10,874 bases of DNA from CAVSWN01 sp046728115 (GTDB taxonomy: Bacteria; Acidobacteriota; Vicinamibacteria; Vicinamibacterales; CAVVIG01), in the NCBI GenBank assembly GCA_046728115.1, contig JBKPDW010000089.1:1-10874 (forward strand), given 5' to 3'. Below, piece by piece: positions 7,487-10,874 of the stretch. The notes beneath the pieces are model-generated. The model was not told the DNA's origin and did no database searches. It was given only the letters and a program-made list of their open reading frames with translations. Position 1 is the first letter of the stretch, and each line of letters begins with the position of its first letter. The translations under genes and the position numbers were made by a program.

Positions 7487-8578
7487 CTATCCGCGCAGTC
7501 GCTCGAACTCCTTCATGAACTCGACGAGCGCATCGATGCCAGCTTCGGGGAATGCGTTGTAAATCGATGCGCGCATTCCGCCAACCGATCGATGTCCCTT
7601 CAATCCGTCGAGGCCCGCCTTGGTCGATTCCTTCACGAACGTCTGCTCGAGTTCTTCCGACGGAAGCCGGAACGTGACGTTCATGCGCGACCGGCAGGCC
7701 CGATCGGCCGTTCCGCGATAGAAGCCGGTGCGGTCGATTTCCGCGTACAGCTTTCGCGCCTTTCGGTCGTTCACCGCAGCGATGGCCGTCAAACCGCCCT
7801 GGCCGATCAGCCATTTCATCACCAGTCCGAGCGCATAGATGCCAAAGGCTGGCGGCGTGTTGTACAGCGATCCGTTCTCGGCATGCACCGCGTAGTTCAG
7901 CATCGTCGGCAGCGACTTCTGCGAGCGCTGCACGAGATCGTCTCGGATGATGACCAGCGTGACGCCAGACGGTCCGAGGTTTTTCTGCGCACCGGCGTAC
8001 ATCAGCGCGTGTCGGGCGACATCGATCGGCCGGCTGAACATGTCCGACGAAGTGTCGCTGACGAGCGGCACGTCGCCGACCGAGGGGAGGTCGGTGTATT
8101 CGGTGCCTTCGATGGTGTTGTTCGAGGTCATATGCACGTACGCGGCGCCTGGCGTCAGTTTCAGTTCCTCCTGACGCGGAAGACGCGAGTAGTTCTCGGC
8201 CTTTGTCGTCGCAGCGACATTCACGGCCCCGATTTTCTTTGCCTCCTTGATCGCCTTCTCAGCCCACGATCCGGAATCGATGTAGTCGGCGGTTGTTCCG
8301 GCGGTGAGGAGATTCATCGGCACCATCGAGAACTGCAGGCTGGCGCCGCCCTGGAGGAAGAGGGCTTTGTAGTTGGCGGGGATGCCGGCAAGCGAGCGAA
8401 CGTCTGCTTCGGCCTGCGCGAGGATCGACTCGAACGTCTTCGATCGGTGGCTGATCTCCATCACCGACATGCCGACGCCGGGCAACGCCACGAGATCACG
8501 TTGAATTTCTTCGAGCACCGGCACTGGCATCACGGCGGGCCCTGCGGCGAAGTTGAAAATGCGGTGTATGGTCGTCAT
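7487..8578 (-). CDS. serC: Phosphoserine aminotransferase
   Basis: PLP-dependent class V aminotransferase. It converts 3-phosphohydroxypyruvate plus glutamate to O-phosphoserine plus 2-oxoglutarate, the second step of serine synthesis, in the cytoplasm. The 363 residues match the usual length of about 360. The signatures run in order: the N-terminal FNFAAGPAVMP; SHRSKTFE (H44, R45, phosphate contact); QGGASLQF (77-84); SDTSSDMFSRP (174-184); the PLP-binding lysine K199 in YAGAQKNLGPSG; and KGHRSVGGMRASIYN near the C-terminus (H329, R330), which corresponds to E. coli H328/R329. ATG 8578 is preceded by GGAG five bases upstream. The gene follows serA by 81 bases in the same direction, as expected for a serA-serC unit, with an inverted repeat in the spacer just upstream of the ribosome site. 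No defects seen. Confidence 0.98.
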   Translation of the reverse strand: MTTIHRIFNFAAGPAVMPVPVLEEIQRDLVALPGVGMSVMEISHRSKTFESILAQAEADVRSLAGIPANYKALFLQGGASLQFSMVPMNLLTAGTTADYIDSGSWAEKAIKEAKKIGAVNVAATTKAENYSRLPRQEELKLTPGAAYVHMTSNNTIEGTEYTDLPSVGDVPLVSDTSSDMFSRPIDVARHALMYAGAQKNLGPSGVTLVIIRDDLVQRSQKSLPTMLNYAVHAENGSLYNTPPAFGIYALGLVMKWLIGQGGLTAIAAVNDRKARKLYAEIDRTGFYRGTADRACRSRMNVTFRLPSEELEQTFVKESTKAGLDGLKGHRSVGGMRASIYNAFPEAGIDALVEFMKEFERLRG

Positions 8579-8583
8579 GGTCT

Positions 8584-8587
8584 CTCC
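8584..8587 (-). promoter_or_regulatory. Shine-Dalgarno of serC
   Basis: On the minus strand GGAG lies five bases before ATG 8578. The hairpin at 8598-8642 ends ten bases upstream of it, so folding or protein binding there could influence serC translation. Confidence 0.6.
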
Positions 8588-8597
8588 GGATTAGCCG

Positions 8598-8642
8598 CGA
8601 AAACACGAAACTCGATCCGTACAAGTTTATTTCGTGTTTTCG
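8598..8642. repeat. Perfect 13-bp inverted repeat with tandem TTCGTG units in the serA-serC spacer
   Basis: CGAAAACACGAAA (8598-8610) and TTTCGTGTTTTCG (8630-8642) are exact inverted arms around a 19-base loop. On the plus strand TTCGTG recurs at 8631, 8639 and 8646 (steps of 8 and 7 bases), opposed by CACGAA at 8604. The spacer is AT-richer than the flanking genes. It may be a dispersed intergenic repeat unit, an mRNA-stabilising or attenuating hairpin, or both. A related but degenerate sequence sits on the other side of serA (9887-9921). Confidence 0.65.
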
Positions 8643-8659
8643 TGCTTCGTGGCTGCTCT

Positions 8660-9874
8660 CTAAATAGTCACGAGATGCAGATCGAGAATATCGCTGTTCC
8701 CATCCTGCATCGCTTTCAACGAGGTGTCGGAGGGTGCCCCATCGAGGTTTATCCGCGCGACGGCCGCCTCGGCGCCTTCGAAGATCACGTTCTCGGTTTC
8801 CTGGACGTTGATATTGCTGCTGCGCAGATGATCGAAGACGTGCGCGAGCACGCCCGGGCGATCGCGGTGCCGGACGACGAGCATATGTGACGCCGGCGTT
8901 TTCTTCGCCAGATTCACGACATTCGGCACTTTGCCCGTGTCTTTGTAAGCCGCGACGATGCGCACGGTCTCGGCGGCAATTGCTTCCTGCGCCTGGTCGG
9001 TAGACGCGCCGATGTGATGCGTGCCGTACACGTTCTTGAGCGACGCGAACGCGTCCGTGAACTCCCCGGTCGTGCCTCCCGGTTCCGCCGCGAAGACATC
9101 GAGGCCCACGCGCAGGTCCCGCTCGCGGATGGCGCGCTCGAGCGCCGCATGGTCCACCACTTCGCCGCGTGCAGTGTTGATGAAGTACGAGCCGGGCTTC
9201 AGCTTCTCGAAGACCGACGCGCCGACCAGACCTCGCGTGGTGGCGGTCAGCGCCAGGTGCACGCTGAGGACATCACACTGCGCGGCCACGTCTTCGGGCG
9301 ACGCGGCACTGCGCATCGGGACGGGCTGGTCCTCGACGCGTTCCTTGCCGGTGGCGAAGCGCCGGCTCCAGACCACGATCGGCATCCCGAACGCGTGGGC
9401 CCTTCTCGCGACCTCCTGTCCGATGTTGCCGTATCCCAGCAGTCCCAGCGTTCGTCCGAACAGGCCGCGCGCTTTCGAATACTCTTTCTTGTTCCACCTT
9501 CCCGCACGCAATTCCGTCACGTTGTCCGGCACGCGGCGGTCCAGTGCGAGGAGCAGCGCAAACGCCAGCTCGGCCACCGCAATCGAGTTTTTCCCTGGAC
9601 AGTTCGAGACGTAGATACCGGACTTCGACGCCGTCGCGACGTCGATCGTGTTGTAGCCCGCCCCGGCACGAACGACGAGCGACAGCGCGCCGCTCTCGAG
9701 CATTGCAGCGGTCACCATCGTGCTGCGAACCACCAGCACATCGGCACATGTCTCGCGGATGGCAGCGGTGAGGGTGTCGTCCTTCAGGTCCGGCTGATAC
9801 AGGACCTCGCAGCCAGCCGTCTTCAGACCGTCGATGCCGCTCTGTTCGAATTTGTCGGCGATCAGGATTTTCAT
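8660..9874 (-). CDS. serA: D-3-phosphoglycerate dehydrogenase with C-terminal ACT domain
   Basis: NAD-dependent cytoplasmic enzyme that oxidises 3-phosphoglycerate to 3-phosphohydroxypyruvate, the committed step of serine synthesis. From ATG 9874 it has 404 residues, close to E. coli SerA (410) and lacking the extra intervening domain of the roughly 525-residue type. The NAD motif is GLLGYGNIG (G147, G149, G152). The catalytic triad is R236 (NTARGE), E264 (AAEP) and H287 (HHIGAS). The ACT domain spans about 329-404. Aligned by eye to E. coli SerA, the serine-binding H344 and N364 are kept (H336, N356) but N346 is Asp (D338). Feedback inhibition by serine is therefore plausible but not assured. 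The frame is open back to 10255, but that extension overlaps the DUF1015 gene and reads as Arg-rich shadow, while MKILIADKFE is the family's normal start. Only a weak GAGA Shine-Dalgarno is visible. The gene lies between DUF1015 (50 bases upstream) and serC. Confidence 0.97.
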   Translation of the reverse strand: MKILIADKFEQSGIDGLKTAGCEVLYQPDLKDDTLTAAIRETCADVLVVRSTMVTAAMLESGALSLVVRAGAGYNTIDVATASKSGIYVSNCPGKNSIAVAELAFALLLALDRRVPDNVTELRAGRWNKKEYSKARGLFGRTLGLLGYGNIGQEVARRAHAFGMPIVVWSRRFATGKERVEDQPVPMRSAASPEDVAAQCDVLSVHLALTATTRGLVGASVFEKLKPGSYFINTARGEVVDHAALERAIRERDLRVGLDVFAAEPGGTTGEFTDAFASLKNVYGTHHIGASTDQAQEAIAAETVRIVAAYKDTGKVPNVVNLAKKTPASHMLVVRHRDRPGVLAHVFDHLRSSNINVQETENVIFEGAEAAVARINLDGAPSDTSLKAMQDGNSDILDLHLVTI

Positions 9875-9886
9875 CGTCGTCTCAAA

Positions 9887-9921
9887 AACACCACCACAAA
9901 GGACACGGAATGGTGTTCGTG
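9887..9921. repeat. Degenerate inverted repeat in the DUF1015-serA spacer, related to the serA-serC repeat
   Basis: AACACCA (9887-9893) and TGGTGTT (9911-9917) are exact 7-bp arms around a 17-base loop containing ACAAAGGACACGG. A TTCGTG follows at 9916-9921, the same unit that repeats in the serA-serC spacer. The whole repeat fits within the 50-base gap between the DUF1015 stop and the serA start. It has the look of the short ACAAAGGACACGAA-type repeats I recall from intergenic DNA of some soil bacteria, which is memory and not a search. Confidence 0.45.
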
Positions 9922-9924
9922 CAT

Positions 9925-10874
9925 TTAGATCAGATGTATCAGCAGACCATCTCGTAACTTCGGCTCGAACCACGTCGACTTCGGCGGCATGATTTCGCCG
10001 GCATCTGACACCGCCATCAAATCGGCGACCCTGACCGGATACAACGAAAACGCGGCCGCCGCTTCTCCCGAATCGACGAGACGTTCGAGCTCGCGGGTAC
10101 CGCGCGCGCCACTGACGAAATCGATGCGCTTGTCCGAGCGGACATCGGTGATGTTCAGCACCGGTGCAAGCAGCTGATCCTGCAAGACGCTGACGTCGAG
10201 CGCGCCAATCACGTCGGACGGCTTTGCCGCGGCGCGCGGCCGAAGCGTCCACCACCGCTTCTGCAGGTACATCGCGAGAGAGCCGCGGGCTGTTGGACTC
10301 GACGGGCCCTCCTCGACCTCGAAGCGATCGCGAACAGCGGCCAGAAACGCCGCGGGTGTCAGGCTTCCGAGGCTCTTGACGATGCGGTTGTACGGAAGAA
10401 TCTGCACCTGGTCGTGTGGAAACGCGACGCCCAGAAAGGTCGTGTAATCCGCGTCGTCCTGCGCCGCCGGCACACCCTTCTGCCGAAGCTCGGTTCTGGC
10501 ACGGGCCGCGCTGGCCGCGCGATGGTGACCGTCGGCGATGTACAGCGCGGGAATTCGACCGAACGATCCCAGGAGGGCAGCCGCATCGCCCTCACCGGCC
10601 CGCCAGATCGTGTGATGCACGCCGTCGCGCGCGTCGAAATCGGCGACGGGGTCGCCGCCCGTCACGCGCTGAACGATGATGTCGACGTCGGGTTCGGCGC
10701 GGTAGGTGAGGAACACCGGTCCCGTCTGCGCGCCGAGCGCCAGCATGTGGCGCGTCCGATCGTCTTCCTTGTCCGGCCGGGTTCGCTCGTGTTTGCGGAT
10801 GATGTTTCGATCATATTCATCCAGAGAAAAGCAACCGGCGACACCGAGCTGTACGTGGCCTCCCATTCGCAACT
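9925..10874 (-). CDS. DUF1015 family protein, N-terminus cut by the window edge
   Basis: Cytoplasmic protein of the DUF1015 family, whose biochemical role I do not know to be established. The frame is open to the right edge. The 316 codons seen would be the C-terminal three quarters of a family of about 400-420 residues. The TTG at 10872 is not a real start. Counting from that codon, family landmarks are IIRKHERTRPDKEDDR (24-39), GPVFLTY (51-57), the YIADGHHRAASA motif (D114, G115, H116, H117, R118), ILPYNR (158-163) and MPPKSTWFEPKLRDGL (295-310). The DGHHR box resembles that of ParB/Srx-fold proteins, a superfamily that includes the free-serine kinases SerK and SbnI; this resemblance is by eye. 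The gene is followed in the same direction, after 50 bases, by serA and then serC. Recurrence of this neighbourhood elsewhere (I recall it in clostridia) points to a serine- or phosphoserine-linked job. It is not a recognisable SerB phosphatase. Confidence 0.88.
   Translation of the reverse strand, partial: LRMGGHVQLGVAGCFSLDEYDRNIIRKHERTRPDKEDDRTRHMLALGAQTGPVFLTYRAEPDVDIIVQRVTGGDPVADFDARDGVHHTIWRAGEGDAAALLGSFGRIPALYIADGHHRAASAARARTELRQKGVPAAQDDADYTTFLGVAFPHDQVQILPYNRIVKSLGSLTPAAFLAAVRDRFEVEEGPSSPTARGSLAMYLQKRWWTLRPRAAAKPSDVIGALDVSVLQDQLLAPVLNITDVRSDKRIDFVSGARGTRELERLVDSGEAAAAFSLYPVRVADLMAVSDAGEIMPPKSTWFEPKLRDGLLIHLI

Noticed and set aside
7448..8890. 480-codon plus-strand open frame antisense to serC
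   Set aside because: Its product is rich in Arg, His and Asp with no domain pattern. It mirrors the GC-rich codon bias of serC, whose motifs are complete on the other strand.
9014..9928. 304-codon plus-strand open frame antisense to serA
   Set aside because: Arg/His-rich, no motifs, mirrors serA codons.
9875..10255. 127-codon N-terminal extension of SerA
   Set aside because: It overlaps the DUF1015 gene and reads as Arg-rich noise. SerA proteins begin at MKIL-like sequences, as found at 9874.

Overview
The window is a high-GC bacterial chromosomal segment with densely packed housekeeping and envelope genes. I saw no phage, transposon, CRISPR or RNA gene. Codon use is uniformly GC-rich. The gene set is a tripartite RND efflux pump, a secreted M20 metallopeptidase, a short acyl-CoA desaturase and a serine-biosynthesis block. 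The outer-membrane lipoprotein proves a Gram-negative envelope. The overall style suggests Acidobacteriota (possibly Vicinamibacteria), but that placement is an impression, not a computed result.

Layout. On the plus strand, bases 2-3148 encode nearly all of an AcrB-like RND pump, missing only its first two or so residues. It is followed one base later by its NodT/OprM-type outer-membrane lipoprotein (3150-4568). The periplasmic adaptor is presumably just outside the left edge. A strong hairpin (4637-4660) lies between this operon and everything to its right, which is all on the minus strand and converges on it.

Reading the minus strand from right to left, the order is as follows. A DUF1015 protein (right end, 5' truncated by the window) comes first. 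Then come serA (3-phosphoglycerate dehydrogenase with a C-terminal ACT domain), serC (phosphoserine aminotransferase), a 244-residue membrane desaturase with all three histidine boxes, a 104-codon cysteine-rich Ig-like reading frame that looks like a gene remnant, and an exported M20-family metallohydrolase with no ATG start.

How they work together. SerA and SerC catalyse the first two steps of serine synthesis from 3-phosphoglycerate. No recognisable phosphoserine phosphatase is present. The third member of the block, DUF1015, has a DGHHR motif like that of ParB/Srx-fold proteins, a superfamily that includes free-serine kinases. It is therefore a natural candidate for a phosphoserine/serine-linked function. 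The two spacers flanking serA both carry related TTCGTG/CACGAA-type inverted repeats. The serC-desaturase spacer carries two abutting perfect palindromes that could be an operator. The desaturase, peptidase and efflux genes look like independent units.
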